From the NCBI GenBank assembly GCA_030374805.1, contig JARGSG010000006.1, positions 930,001 to 994,000 on the forward strand: a DNA stretch of 64,000 nt, in the 5' to 3' direction. The stretch's first letter is position 1; each line of letters opens with the position of its first letter. The translations under genes and the position numbers were made by a program. This stretch comes from Gracilaria gracilis (taxonomy: Eukaryota; Rhodophyta; Florideophyceae; Gracilariales; Gracilariaceae). Positions 1 through 12,098 of this stretch are shown piece after piece. The notes under the pieces were generated by a model. That model made no database searches, was not told the DNA's origin, and was given only the letters and a program-made list of their open reading frames with translations.

Positions 1-9
1 TTCTGCAAT

Positions 10-269
10 TGCCTCCCGCTCTCGTAGATCTCTCTTCGAGAGCGGGGTTTCTATTCTGTGAAGAGTCGCCCAAAGACGGTGTCGCGTCAACCCGCGCTGC
101 CTAGGTAGCCGCCAAACGAATTCGTTTGCTGCGGTTCCGTTTCTGCTTGCTTGTCGCGCCATACTGCGTAGATTGCAATACTCTTGTCTACCACAGAATT
201 CAAAGTATTATCCATGCTGCCTACGACTGCGTAGGTGGCATGTTTCCCAAATTGGGCGTATTATCAACA
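10..269 (-). repeat. 3' LTR of element A
   Basis: Near-copy of 5065-5324; begins TG, ends CA. Contains a 10-bp inverted repeat (CCCGCTCTCG at 15-24, CGAGAGCGGG at 37-46, 12-nt loop). Confidence 0.9.
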
Positions 270-297
270 GTCTCCCATAATCAAATGCGTCATTTGA

Positions 298-2105
298 TTA
301 TTCCGGATCGATGGTTCGGGCAATTCTTCGTTTAAGTTGAGTTCCAGATTCATTGAGTTCCGCCAGATATTCTCGCACTAAAACGAGAACGTCTTGCGTT
401 AGCGACTTTATGGCAACCCAGTCTGTTTCTTTTTCAGAAACCCCTTTCCACTTCACTCGTAGTTCGGTAGAGCTATTCTTCTTTCGGATGTCTGTGAAGG
501 ATTCTATGGTTAGGAGCTCATTTTCCTGATAGGCTAAGTGGTCTTTGAGTTCTTGTGTTACTTCAAAATCCTTGCTCCGAAAGAACTTCAATCGCCGGCC
601 GTGCACCCACTGCTTTGTTCCATTCAGGAGATCTTCGACTTCAAAGATGTATTTGTCACGGCACAGTGTGACACGATAAGGTCCAAGCCACTTCAGACCC
701 AATTTGGAATTTGTGCGATTGTGAAGAACGCCACGGAGCACGAAGTCGCTCTCGGTAAAGTTCATGGCGTGGATTCCTGTTCGCCGATTATGTGAGTCGA
801 CAGCACTCTTCCTCTGTTTGGCCTCTTGCTTCGCACACTCCCTATGGATCTGTTGTAAAGCCTTGTGGATCCGATCGGTATTTAACAATCATCCGCTCTC
901 TCCCTGTTCATAGACTTTACCTGATTAACCTTCATATTGCGCACGATAGCAAGAATTGGAGAGTCCTTCGGTAGCCCAGTGAATACAGTCAATGGACATT
1001 TCCCGTTGAGTTTGCGTGCGGAAGAGTTGTTCAGAGCAGACTGGACAAGCGGTAGAACTATTGGCCACGAAAAATGGGGTAACTGTAGCTCAGAGAGAAC
1101 GGCCCTGCAGGCTCGTAAGAGCTCACGACAGACTACTTCCACCGTTCCGTTGCTCAATGGACAATATGGAAGGGTGAAGAGGTGGTTGCATTTCAATGCG
1201 TCAGCGATGAGCTTCATGAGGTGGTTCTTCAAGTGACTGCCCTTATCTTATATTTACGACTTCGGGACACCAAATGAGGCGAACCAATCTACCAGAACTG
1301 CTGCAGTAGTCCTTGCGTCTGCCTCGGAGGTTACCTTGAGTTATACGTAGCCTGTCAAATCATCCGTGACAATAAGGACACACAAATGTTCTTTCTCCCC
1401 ACGATTCATATAACAGTAATTGAAGTGTATGACTTCGTTGGGTTTGCTAGCATGGAGAGCATGCTCGAGAGATCCGGGCATGATGCACTTAGGTTCCGTG
1501 GCGATGCAGTGGAAGCACGAAGCGGTAAATTGTGTAGTGTTCTTCCGAAGTGTAGTGCACCAAAAATGCTCCACCAAAGAATCGATAGTCCATTCGCTAG
1601 CTCTGTGGCCCGCAAGACCTGTATGGGCTGCGATAAGAATTCGAAGTTTCAGCTGGAGGTCGTCGACAGGGATCCAGATTTTTCCATTCTCGGTTCGCCA
1701 AGGTGCTCCGTGTTTGCCGACTCTCCTTGGAACTTTCGCAGCATTCGCCCGCTGAAACTTGCTTATGTCGCCCAATGAAGGCCAATCGAAGTCTTCACTG
1801 ATGCCTCGATTGAGTGGGGTCACCATGAGAGCACTGATTCTTCCACTACTCGCAGTCTGCACTGTTGCCTTTGGCATTACTGCCCATCGAGAAAGCACAT
1901 CTGCCCAGACGTTCTTCTCTCCCGGCAAATGTTCCATAACGTAACGAAAAGCACTCAGTTTGAGGGCCCATCGCATGAGTTTCTTAGCGGTGTGCCTCGA
2001 TACGCCCGGGTTCTGACCATAAGGGTCGTAGATGTATACGAGGTTGGTATGGTCGGTGTAGATAGAGATGCTTCTCCCTGCGGTTAGATAGTCCATTCGG
2101 CACAT
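298..2105 (-). pseudogene. Element A RNase H / integrase / chromodomain-like region
   Basis: Read on the minus strand from 2105: RNase H end (ISIYTDHTNLVYIYDP, then HLPGEKNVWADVLSRW), integrase zinc motif (H..LAGHR, later CFHC), a broken integrase core, then at 888-298 a GPYRV segment and a chromodomain-like stretch (LRVKWKGVSEKETDW). At least three reading frames are used, with an unread gap at 1233-1340. The chromodomain-like tail fits chromovirus-type Ty3 elements, which use it to target chromatin. Not functional as it stands. Confidence 0.8.
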
Positions 2106-2381
2106 AGCTTCAACAATGGCGAATCCTTCCTTCTCCGGTAGGCTCCATCGCTCTGCGGATTCTTTGAAAGCCCCCGAAAGAAAACAGAGAGGTTCGTGTC
2201 TCTGCTGTTCAACATCCTTCCTCTAGTCTTCTACAGGAGACTGTGTCAAGATGGCTGACCAGTGTGAGTCGGAGGCATCTGTGAACAGACAGAGCCGATA
2301 ACCGTTCTTCGGTAGGGCGAGCTTGGTGGCAGCGGCCAGCTGTGTTATAATTGTGTAGAAGGCGTTGTCGTGTGCTGTCCT

Positions 2382-3808
2382 TCATGAGTCCGCAAGTTGA
2401 ATTTTCTCGACGGCCTTCTTCGTTCGTTTCCCAGCATTCTGGTACGCCTCTTCAAGTAGATCGTGCAATGGCTGTACTACCTGCGCGTAATTAGGAATCG
2501 AAGTGCGCATCCAATTTGCGGCGCACATCAACTGCTGGAGCTCTTTACCCATCTCAGGTCTCTTCATGTTCAGAAGGGCATCGAGGTTCCGTGGGTCGAA
2601 CTGTACTCCTGACGAAGATATGATCCTGCTACAGAATTTGACTTCTTTGCAGAAAAAGAAGATTTAGCTATATTGACTTTGAAGCCAATCTGCTGGCAGA
2701 AGACGAGAAAAGCCCTGACTTCCGAAAGCAGCTCGTCTTCGTTCTTGGCATACATCAAGAAATCGTCCAGCCATTGGATCATGTTCTGCACCTTTCCCGA
2801 GAACTGTTCACTCGTTACGGATTGGAAGTGATTCCCTGAGTCGGTTCCTCCTTCCAGCGATCTGGTGGGTGAGTAAATTTCATTTGGAGTTTGTATGGAC
2901 ATGACTTCTTGCAAAATCTTGTCCAGAGGTATTCGCCAGTAACCGTGCGTGAATTCGATGTTGGCGAAACAGGAGCTTTCAGTACAGTTTTGGAGTAGCG
3001 ACTCCAAATGTGGCATCGCCGACTGGAGAGGGATTGTTCTAGAGTTGGTTCCGCGGAGGTCTACAGTAAACCGAAGCTTGTCGGTTCCAGGCTTAGGAAC
3101 AGCAAGTGCGGGGCTAGCCCATCGAGCGTCTGGATTCTTGTAGACGCCCCCAATCTTCTCCAGCTGCTGTACTGTATGCCCGATGACCACTCTCTGGTTC
3201 GGTGCATATCGACGCTGGGGCGTACAGAATGGTTGAGCGTTGGGCTTCAGTTTCAATGACATCGGTCGAACGTTCGCGGGAGGGTCAGGGCCTAACTTGA
3301 TTCGAAAACAGTCACGAAATTCTTCCAGCAGAAGCTTGAGCGTCTTCGCTCCATCTGCTGTCATACCGTTCTTTTTGGCGTCTTCGACCGCCTTACCGAC
3401 GGCTTCGTCAATTGATTCTCTCGAGTCAGTCCCGAACCCTGCTTGGAGGCATTCCGGCGGCTCTACAGGGTCATAATTTACGTCCCTGTAGCTCAGTTCC
3501 CTGAAGGCAGATTCGGATAAGCAAGTTTTCCCAGCTTTCAGTTCTTCCTCTGTCATGCCGTCGATTGCTCGACCTACCTTGTGAAGGTGCTTGTCGAAAT
3601 CGAAACCTATTGCCTTGAGCAACGGGCGTCCTAGCAGAACTTCTTCCATATCTTCGTCGGCAACAAGGAATTCGACATCTCGAATGCACACTGGGAGTCC
3701 GGTGTTGGGAAGGACTATGGTAAGTGACCATCGCGTCTTACTGGAGGCTGTTGAATTACCTTTTTGCACTCCCCCTTTGATCGCGGGCTCGAGCTGCATC
3801 GGCTCCAC
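2382..3808 (-). pseudogene. Element A protease / reverse transcriptase
   Basis: The minus-strand frame 3808-2570 has the C-terminal part of a retropepsin-like domain (LLGRPLLKAIGFDFD) followed by RT: RWASPALAVPKPG, then motif A region FANIEFTHGYWRIPL, and motif C WLDDFLMYAKN. Motif A has Glu where the catalytic Asp is expected. A second frame at 2567-2382 continues the RT thumb/connection (MCAANWMRTSIPNYAQ). A frame change separates the two. The 3'-side RT between motifs A and C is partly scrambled, so the enzyme is dead. Confidence 0.8.
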
Positions 3809-4024
3809 GAAACGATGTTAGACAGTGCCTGGGTGCTTCCTCCGAATGGTCCCAAACACAGCACACGAAATGGTAGAAAAGTCCGCTCCGGAGTCTCCCG
3901 AAGCCACTTACTCGATATCGTTCAACATCACGGTGTACCTGCATTCTTCTTCGTCTGCAGTAGGCTTGGTGGCGGTGCGAACTGCGGAGATCCTGGCATT
4001 CGTTTTCTCCCTCTTCTTCTCGGC

Positions 4025-5233
4025 CTAGTGCTTGTCCAAAAGTTCCCGCTGCTTCGCCTTCGAAGTTATAGGACACTTTCCGATCGGGTGGATTCCTTCA
4101 CATTCCCCCGTGTTAAGGCACAGTTTGTTCCAGCCCTGGGAGTTTCTCGCTCCTTTCTCGGTGATGTTTGGCGGAGATACCCTGGCTACAGGGCGGGACG
4201 AGCGGTCTTTCTTCTGCTTCTTGTGCGAAGATTCTTGCCGGCTCGGATGGTCGTCGGTGCGCTGCTGCTGTTGTGAGCCATGTTTCCTTTTGAGTTTCGA
4301 GGTCGCGGCTTGAACCGCGTGCACTTGAACGGCCAGGTTGGACAACGTGTTTCCGAAGAATGTCAACTCACTCTTCTGTCCTGACGTTCACATGCCCATC
4401 TGGTCTCTGACAAGCTGCTTTAGCTCTGCTGGCTGCACCTTGTACGCCAGTTTGTTTATCAGATGTTTGCACCTATTCGACTCTGTAATGACTTCAGACG
4501 CGTTGTGTTCATCAATGGCTGTGATAACGTCCAAAACAAATTGCTCGGCGTCGCTAGCGGGGTCCTTCGGCAGCAGAGTGTATGACACGCCAGAGATTGC
4601 TTCTTCAACCCTTTCGTTTAAATCTCGGGAGGAGCGCTGCAAACGGAGCTGGAACCAGCGCACCACGGCTTCATCAGTTGCTTCTTCGACCTTGGTCGCG
4701 CCTTCGATTCGCCTAAAAATGCACAGGCTATGCAATAGCTTCGGCTTGATGCACTGGCGGATGGACGCGGCCTTGATCTTTTGATTCGCACTTCTACCGG
4801 CGTTGATGTCGTTCAGTCGTTCGACATAGGCAGCGCAGTGCGTTTCGGGTTTGATGAGCTCCGGCTGTGTGGCACTTGAAATCGTAGGAGCCTGGATCGT
4901 GTTGACCAGCCCGTACGTAGACATACTGTGTCCGTTATGTCTCGCTGCGATTTTGCAAAATCTAAGCGCTTTGATGGTCGACGACGCCACAGATTCTAGT
5001 ACGCTACGCGCTGGCTGCGTTGGGAAAAAAGGCACCAAAGAGTGCAGAAGACTGTTTCCGCTCTTGCCTCCCGCTCTCGTAGATCTCTCTTCGAGAGCGG
5101 GGTTTTTATTCTGTGAAGAGTTGCCCAAAGGCGGTGTCGTGTGAACCCGCGCTGCGTAGGTAGCCGCCAAACGACTTAGTCTGCTGCGGTTCCGTTTCTG
5201 CTTGCTTATCGCGCTGTACTGCGTAGATTGCAA
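4025..5233 (-). pseudogene. Element A gag with one in-frame stop
   Basis: A single minus-strand frame runs 5233-4025, interrupted only by TGA at 4388-4390. The C-terminal part is basic and has a cysteine/histidine cluster CLNTGECEGIHPIGKC, a non-canonical nucleocapsid zinc knuckle (C-x5-C-x3-H-x4-C). The frame opens within the 5' LTR, so the true start is uncertain. Position between the 5' LTR and protease supports gag. Confidence 0.7.
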
Positions 5234-5324
5234 TACTCCTATCTACCACAGAATTAAAAGTATTATCCATGCTGCCTACGACTGCGTAGGTGGCATGTTT
5301 CCCGAATTGATCGTATTATCAACA
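5065..5324 (-). repeat. 5' LTR of element A
   Basis: 260 bp, TG...CA, about 93% identical to 10-269. The 10-bp hairpin is conserved (5070-5079 with 5092-5101). Confidence 0.9.
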
Positions 5325-5595
5325 CGATCTTTCTCAACGCATACCTAAATTGGTTGAAACATACCTCTTAGCGGGTGCCCGGGAGCATATCTACCGAGTG
5401 GTTCAAGACCTTTGGGTTTCTGAAGGAATGGCGGAAGCTAAAACTTCTGGGAGGAATATGGTTACTAGCATACCACAAGGGATCCCTGCCGGTTCTTCCG
5501 GACCAATCAAGCCAATTTCGGCCGATAGTGCGTACCTACAAGGTTTAAGGCAAGATCAAGAGGGCCATATAGAGATATGACCTCGAGACGGGTAC

Positions 5596-7166
5596 TTGCC
5601 ACCCATTGGAGGTAACGTTCGAAAGGACACCAAGACTGGTGGATCTGAGGACGATTCGTCTGACCAAGAAGAGGGGCGACGAAGAAGAAACCGCAAGGGT
5701 AGAGAAAAAAGGAGGAAGAAGGGAAAGAGTCGCGGCTACGACTCTGACCCCGATCCCTCGAATTCCGATACCGATACTGGTTCATCGTCGGATGGTGACC
5801 GTTAAGGTAGACGCAAGAAGAAACCGAACAGGTTGTCGAAGAAGTCGTCAAAGAGAAACCGTAAAGGTAAGAAGAAACGGTACGAGTCGTCCGACTCGGA
5901 TTCGGACACCGATACAACCCTAGAGGTTTGTCAGCCGCTGAACGATCTGTTCACCAAAGCGGTTGATTATAGGTCATATCGGTTGAGAAACCGATCCTCT
6001 GCTTACACCGAAGAGGTTGCGCAGAAGATCACCAAGCACCATAAGAAGCTCAGCTTTCAGATGGGTGATACTACCTTCACAGGTGATGATCTCATTGCGG
6101 TAATTGAGTTTCTGCAGAAGTTCTAGATTGCATGTGACCAAAATGATTTCCCCGAAGGTGCTGCCATGTGGTCATTCCAGGTTTATCTTAAAGGTCAAGC
6201 TTACCACTTGCTGCAAGGCAGGCTTCGTGAAAATACCCTGGCGGTCGACGAAGATGAAACAGAGATGTTAGAGACGTACCCAGAAGTGGTTAATTTCATG
6301 CTAAAAAAATTCGCTACCGATGAGGTTATCCAAGAAGGTTACGCTGAGGGGCTGGCATACCGCCAGCGCTCTAGCCAGACCGAAATGGAATTCTCGTTGG
6401 GCCTTTGGAATCTTTCCACCCGATGCGGTAATGTTTTTACCACTAGGAGGTTAAAGTCGCTCTTTGCCGACAATGTAGACAAACGATCCGTTCCCAGGTA
6501 CAAAACTACCTTGCGAACAAGCGTAAGGTAGACCATAATGGGTTTTCTCGTTATGCCCAGGGACTAGAAGACACTCTCTGTCACGGGAAGAAGCTGTCGG
6601 CGTCCCATATCTCAAAGGATAAACCGCAACGGTCAGTATTGGAGCTAGAAGAAAGCAATACTTCAGAGAGTGATTCGCTCATTCGCGTACCAACAGGGAT
6701 GGCAGTTCATCTCGTGACTGCGCCGCAGGCTCAATCACGAGCCACCTGCATTGGTAATTGGTCGTCGACAGTACCACCAGCTTTGGTAAGGTGGCCACCA
6801 AGTGCGGCGAGCACTCAACAAACCTCAACGGGTGGTTCGCAAGTATCCTCGTATGTCACGGCACCGACCAGTCTGGTTGCCTGACCTACCTCTATGGCAA
6901 TGCGTGATCCACAGACAGGTGGATTGGTCTGCTGGCTCTGTTTATCGTCAGACCATCTGGCGAACAGATGTGACAAAATACCCCCAGGGGTGCGGAAACA
7001 TCTGATCAGTGCCAGGCAGCAGAACCACCGTAACCTATATAGATCTGGAAAGAGGGTACAAGCTCAACCATCACCATCTCAGGTTCATCTCGTCGAGGAA
7101 ACACCAATCTTGGAGAAGGACAGTCCCGCTCAGGAGGAGCAGGAAAACACTAAATGGTTAGCGTAG
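5596..7166 (+). pseudogene. E2 gag polyprotein, broken
   Basis: One plus-strand frame runs 5596-6531 with stops at 5803-5805 and 6124-6126; after a frame change another runs to 7166 with further stops. The N-terminus is very basic with Ser/Asp runs (SSDSDSDTDTT). The middle (WSFQVYLKGQAYHLLQGRL ... MLKKFATDEVIQEGY) looks like a Ty3 capsid. A canonical zinc knuckle CWLCLSSDHLANRC (C-x2-C-x4-H-x4-C) lies near 6939-6980, marking nucleocapsid. It is followed by protease in an overlapping frame. It belongs with the pol halves at 7154-8527 and 47403-50310. Confidence 0.75.
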
Positions 7167-8527
7167 GGGCCACCCCTAACCGTGAATTGGAAGACCCGTC
7201 GATACCGGAACGGGAAACTTTAATAATGGAAAAAGAAGAATCAGAGGTATCCAATGTGGTGTGTCTGATGAAGTACAAAAACTATAAAGTTAATGCTTCA
7301 TTAAGCTTTCTCAATCACCTAGAGGTTCCCGTTGCGTGCGTACTCGATATCAGCGCCGGTCCGAATGTGCAAAACGCTCGCGTCATACCCGATGCGGTGT
7401 TGCGGGACATTCGGCCTGCACCAACTATCAACCCACTGGTGGATGCTAACGAGCGCTCACTGCACCTTAGAGAAATTTTGACCACTATGGTACAACTTGG
7501 AACCTTGGAGTTGAAGCTCAATTTCTTTGTGGTGGATCTTCTGGCAACAGACTGTATCCTCGGGACCAACTTTATTGACAGACATGTCAAGGCAATTTTG
7601 CCAGGATCCCGAACGGTCGCTCTCCGTCAAGGTGGTCGTATTGCCATACTAGATACGCAGACCAAAAATGGTTGGCGTCAGAAGCCGAGGTCCAATATAC
7701 CCACCGAAACGGTCTCAAACAAGATACGACTCACCAAATTGTTTTCGATACCCGCTATGACCCAGATGGTAGTGAATGTCTCATGCGCAATTCCAGAATT
7801 GGTAATGCTACAGAACCATCCTAGGTTGGCAGAAAGACATCTCGCCTTGATGGCAAACGGGATTATCGACAACATTCCTAATCAATCTTTCAAGGTGTAC
7901 TTGAGTAACTTTAGCAATCACATTGTTAAGTTACCCAAGAATACCACTATTGGAATCGCATTGCCGGCACCAAAAGAGGATTTCACGGTCTCACCTAATA
8001 GTTTGGGCGAGGTCGCCACCTCCAAAGAAGGGGGAGGAACAGATGCGCCATACCCTGCATATGCGCCCCCGTTATCGACAAACACCAAAATGGAACAGAA
8101 GATCGCCAATAATTTTAAGGTCAGAGATCATAAAAGGACTATGGAACCGGACCCAGTGCGGAATTGGAGAGAGAAAGTCTAGATCGGTGCGGAGAATCAG
8201 GCTCTCCGAGACCGGACCCTCAGTCTCTTAGAAGAATTTGAACCCATGTGGTCGGACCTGCTAGGCCGAATTGAGGCTACAGAGCACCGTATTGATATGG
8301 TGCCTGGCTGGAAACCCATTTAGCTGCAGCTTTACCGGGCAGGTCCAAAAGCCCGCGAGGTTTGGTCGAGAGAATGCTCCGTGAAGGTGTCATAGAACCA
8401 GCAAATGCGGACTGGGCCAGCCCTGAGGTTCTCGTCGCAAAGAAGAATGATACCCGTATGCGGTTCTGTGTGGACTACAGAAGACTGAATAGTATGACCA
8501 TCAGGGATTCGTACCCAATACCTAGAA
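7154..8527 (+). pseudogene. E2 protease and N-terminal part of reverse transcriptase
   Basis: Frame 7154-8182 contains a retropepsin-like region: VACVLDISAGPNV where D-S/T-G is expected (active site lost), and later CILGTNFIDRHV. After stops, RT begins near 8362: REGVIEPANADWASPEVLVAKK, FCVDYRRLNSMTIRDSYPIPR. The RT stops abruptly after PIPR at 8526 where foreign sequence starts. The next residues expected in Ty3 RTs (MDECIDSLG) are found in frame at 47403, after 38.9 kb. Confidence 0.85.
8525..8527. repeat. Left GAA target-site duplication of the 38.9-kb insert
   Basis: GAA here and GAA at 47401-47403 flank the insert. Keeping only one copy restores the E2 RT frame (CCT AGA ATG GAC GAG). 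Confidence 0.7.
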
Positions 8528-8540
8528 CCCAGGCAAAACT
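8528..8540. repeat. Left terminal inverted repeat
   Basis: CCCAGGCAAAACT; pairs with 47388-47400 at 11 of 13 positions. AT-rich sequence follows. Confidence 0.5.
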
Positions 8541-11500
8541 GCTTCAATTATTTATATTTATTTATTCATTGAAATTTTCAACTGATTCTCAATTCAATTG
8601 AGTTTGACACTCCTTACTTTCTAGGACAGGACAAAGTGATTCCTAAGTATTTCTTCAATAAAGTGTTCAAGCTATATTCTGTTTTTATTCGATGCATTGC
8701 GAGACAATGAGCGGTAATTTACAGAATGAAGAAAGAGCATTTCCAACTGTACGAATCGCGACTTTCTAACTGTCAATTTAACAAGTGTACAATTACGATG
8801 TAATGACCTAGTAGATTACATGCCATCGAGAACGCCAGAAGCATGTAATGAAAGTTCTGCTTTTAACGCGCCCATTCCAGACTCACTCATATTGCCCGTG
8901 TTGCTGCACCCATTCCAGCTTCTACTCGTGATGAACTTCGTTCCCAACCACCGATACAGCCACCGATTCCAGCGCTATTGTTATCATCACCGCCATCGCA
9001 GATCCAGTATTCAATCCTAAGTCTCCCACCAGAATTTCATTGGCAAAAAGAAGCACGTCAAGTACCTAGCCGGCACTGCACCTGACAGCCACGCCTGCAT
9101 GGCCTTGCGGGTGACATTGCTCCTCATTAATCTACCCCAGACACTCATGTGAGACTAGAGTAGTAGCTACTTCTAGCAACTCTCCCGGCTGTTGATCCTC
9201 CTTCCCGTTACCATGAAATGAAGCGAGCCCCCATATTCACCCAAGATAACTCGGCAGAATTTGAACCCGCATTCCATGGATTCGAGTATCTTTTTCCAGT
9301 TTGGAAGCCTTCTTCCCTGATCACAACACCTAGAAAGTAGTGTGCATTGCGTACATGTTTTAAGGCACGCTCAAACTGTTGTGGTGCAGACGGCTAGCGA
9401 GACCGCGTCGTCCCCCATGCTCCACCATGTTTTCTTCAAGCATAAAAATGGTATGAAAACTTCAATGTCACATTTCCAGTCTCATGAGACACTGGAGATG
9501 AGGCTCTTGAGCCCCAAAACCAATGTACACGACCGTTTCATTACAAGAGGTGATAGGAACACCAGCAGTTATCGCACCAGGGTTGAAATTCTGAGTACAT
9601 TCAGAAAACGATATGATTCCTATCCAACTCGTTGGAGGTGCAAAATATTAGCTTATATTTCATCTGTTCTCGCAGTATGGCGTCAAAACCCAAGCCACCA
9701 TCCTCTGTACAGTAGTACTGGTTTCGTGAGCAAGCGTTAAAGGAAAAGGCCTCAAAACACTCCTGCTGAATGGATTCGAATTCAAAAATGACTGAAACAC
9801 AAGGATGAAGGAATCCTTGGAGATAACGGAACGGTATTTGGTTTGAGAAAAGCCTCCAGATGACAAAACAAGAATGGTGAGAAAAGCATGGAGAACTGTG
9901 AAAGAACTGAGAGTCGTGAGAAACATGGGATCAAAATAGAACATGTGAAGACGACATTGAGAAGCCAACAACCGCAATATCAGCGTATTAGTGGTAACAT
10001 AATGAGGACAAAGGATTATGTAACTGGTTAGAAGAAACGGGAGATATGCTGTTAAGAAATCAATTAATGCAGTTAATCATTGTTTCGATGACTCCATCCG
10101 TGTGAGAAAAATATTTCATAAAGCGGTACGAGTTGGAAACTGTATTACAGCGCCAGAACAACGAGCGCTGTGCCTAGATTAACAGGAAAAGAAGCATTGG
10201 AACAGAAAGCATGCCAGTACGCTAATGGCGGATACCATAAAACAGTGTTAGTCTGCTGAGACGAAACGAAGAAAAGGGGTTTGTGAAACGAGATTATATC
10301 CATCGGAAGAGTCCAGAAAGGAAGAAGATGGAGTGTAGCTGATAGTCTCTGTAGGATGAAGATGGTGGAACGATGTGGGGCAGAGAAACGGCAATTGTAC
10401 AGCTTGACCAAACTGAAAAGTGACGGGGGGTTATACGGCGGTCATGAAGTGAGAGAAACGGGTGAGACTGTCCGGAAGGTGATGGAAATGATTGAACGAC
10501 CTCAGTAATATTATGGGATTCGCTCTGGCAGAATGGCAGTAGAAGACTGAATAACTGCGATTGCGCAGCAAAGAGACCTGAGACCAGAAAAGAAACCAGG
10601 TGCATTAGATTAAGACTTTCTATTCATGTTGTTCATCTTTCTGGAGATGAAGATATGGGCTCGGTGGTTCGAAGGTCGTATATGCATAAAAGTACAACCG
10701 CAACAACTGGCAAAAGAGCGAGTGAAAAGTGTGGTATAGCAAAAATTACATGAATTGATGCAGCGATGAGAATGGCATCGGCGGGGTTTCATTGTTGCAA
10801 TTTGAGCTGAGAAGAAGAAGAAGAAACTACGTTCATAGTCTTTCTGAGGGAAGTGGCGATGATGATGTTCGACGGTGATGGGAAGCAGAAATATGACATG
10901 TACGAAGCGTCAGTAGTTATATGAAACGAAGAAAGAACATGAAGGCGGGGAAAACGTCATGACACAGTATGAAGCACTAAAGGCGGCATAAGATGGTAGC
11001 AAGGTGTGGTTGCATGAGGAGAAGCAGCAATGCCAGATTCCAAGGCGACAGTGGGGCAATTGCGGCCTTAAGCCATGGTGCCGTAGCGATATAGGAGGTC
11101 AGGCGGAGGTATCGCTACAGGGACAGGAACTGTAAAGGGTGGTTAGTGGTAGGGCTATGGAAGTTGTTAAAGGTTCTATGTTGCCGAGACGGGGCTCAGT
11201 ACCCGTAGAAACGCCAGAACATTTCAAGATCACATTCATACGGCGCCTGCAAGACGACCTGATTCCTGCACTGAGAAGGAGACACTGTTCTGTGAAACAT
11301 GGCGTTCGCTCAGAAAACAGGTTCCATCAAATGTTTCCAAGGCGGTGAGTTCAAATCCATGGCAACTAAATTAAGAGATTGTCAGGAAATGTATAGAAAC
11401 ATTGATCAGAGTGGAACAAGAAGACCAAAACCAGAGATTCATGTGGGATATGAAGGTTATATGCAAAGCAGGAGTGCAAACAATATCTGAATACTATCGT

Positions 11501-12098
11501 CGCCAAGACATACACAATAATAAACCTACAATTCAGGGTTAGTACTTTGTTTCAGTTGCTTTTGCACGCGTTCCCCACCAAATTCCTCGTCTCTGGATTG
11601 GGCCAAAAGAGCAAGAGACCATGGCATGTATACAATCGACGGGTAAGATTTAGAGAGCAACTCGGAATCTGCAGGACTGATATGTATGCGATGAAGGAGG
11701 CATAACGCAACAAATTGAAGAGTACAAACACAAAATGTCACAGTACGCAGTTTGAAAACTCTCACACGAACAAAAATGTAGCGAAAGACAAGGCCGTTGC
11801 ACTAAAACATGGTACCTGAACGGTGGTAAAGTAGTACGGTAGAGATTCCAGCCTAAACAAAACATCGACAGTCAATACCAGGAGTGCTGATGCCGTTCTT
11901 CATCTAGAAGTAGATCTGTGAGCGAGTGGCATAACATTTACGGACCCAACCGATAGAATGGCTGCGAAACAGTAACGTTGGTCATATTATTCTGGGAAGT
12001 TCTCCAACATCTCGATGAAGTGTTGATAGACTTTCAGCCACCATATCAGTTCAAAAGTGAAAACGTACCCCGTAACCATTGCTTCTTTCTATACGCAC
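8541..12098. other. No recognisable gene; left arm of the insert
   Basis: About 3.6 kb of AT-leaning, partly purine-rich sequence. The first 120 bp are strongly AT-rich. A short frame near 9217-9300 (MKRAPIFTQDNSAEFE) faintly resembles an integrase DNG.EF motif but is too short to call. No other domain was seen on either strand. Confidence 0.5.

Larger units (their letters stand above)
10..5324 (-). mobile_element. Ty3/gypsy LTR retrotransposon A, degenerate
   Basis: Two direct 260-bp LTRs (10-269 and 5065-5324), both TG...CA, bracket minus-strand gag, protease/RT, RNase H, integrase and chromodomain-like sequence in the Ty3/gypsy order. I count about 18 mismatches between the LTRs (about 7%), so the insertion is old. 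Every coding part carries stops or frame changes. A purine stretch (TGGGAGAC, minus strand, about 270-277) sits inside the 3' LTR as expected for a polypurine tract. The outer 5-bp flanks (gcaat at 5-9, cgatc at 5325-5329) do not match, so no target-site duplication is visible. It lies upstream of the plus-strand E2 gag and may have landed in the E2 5' region. Confidence 0.9.

Noticed and set aside
1-5329. Target-site duplication of element A
   Set aside because: Flanks gcaat and cgatc do not match at 4, 5 or 6 bp.
8820-9740. Possible integrase fragment in the left arm of the insert
   Set aside because: Only a short DN.AEF-like match, no zinc motif or continuing frame.
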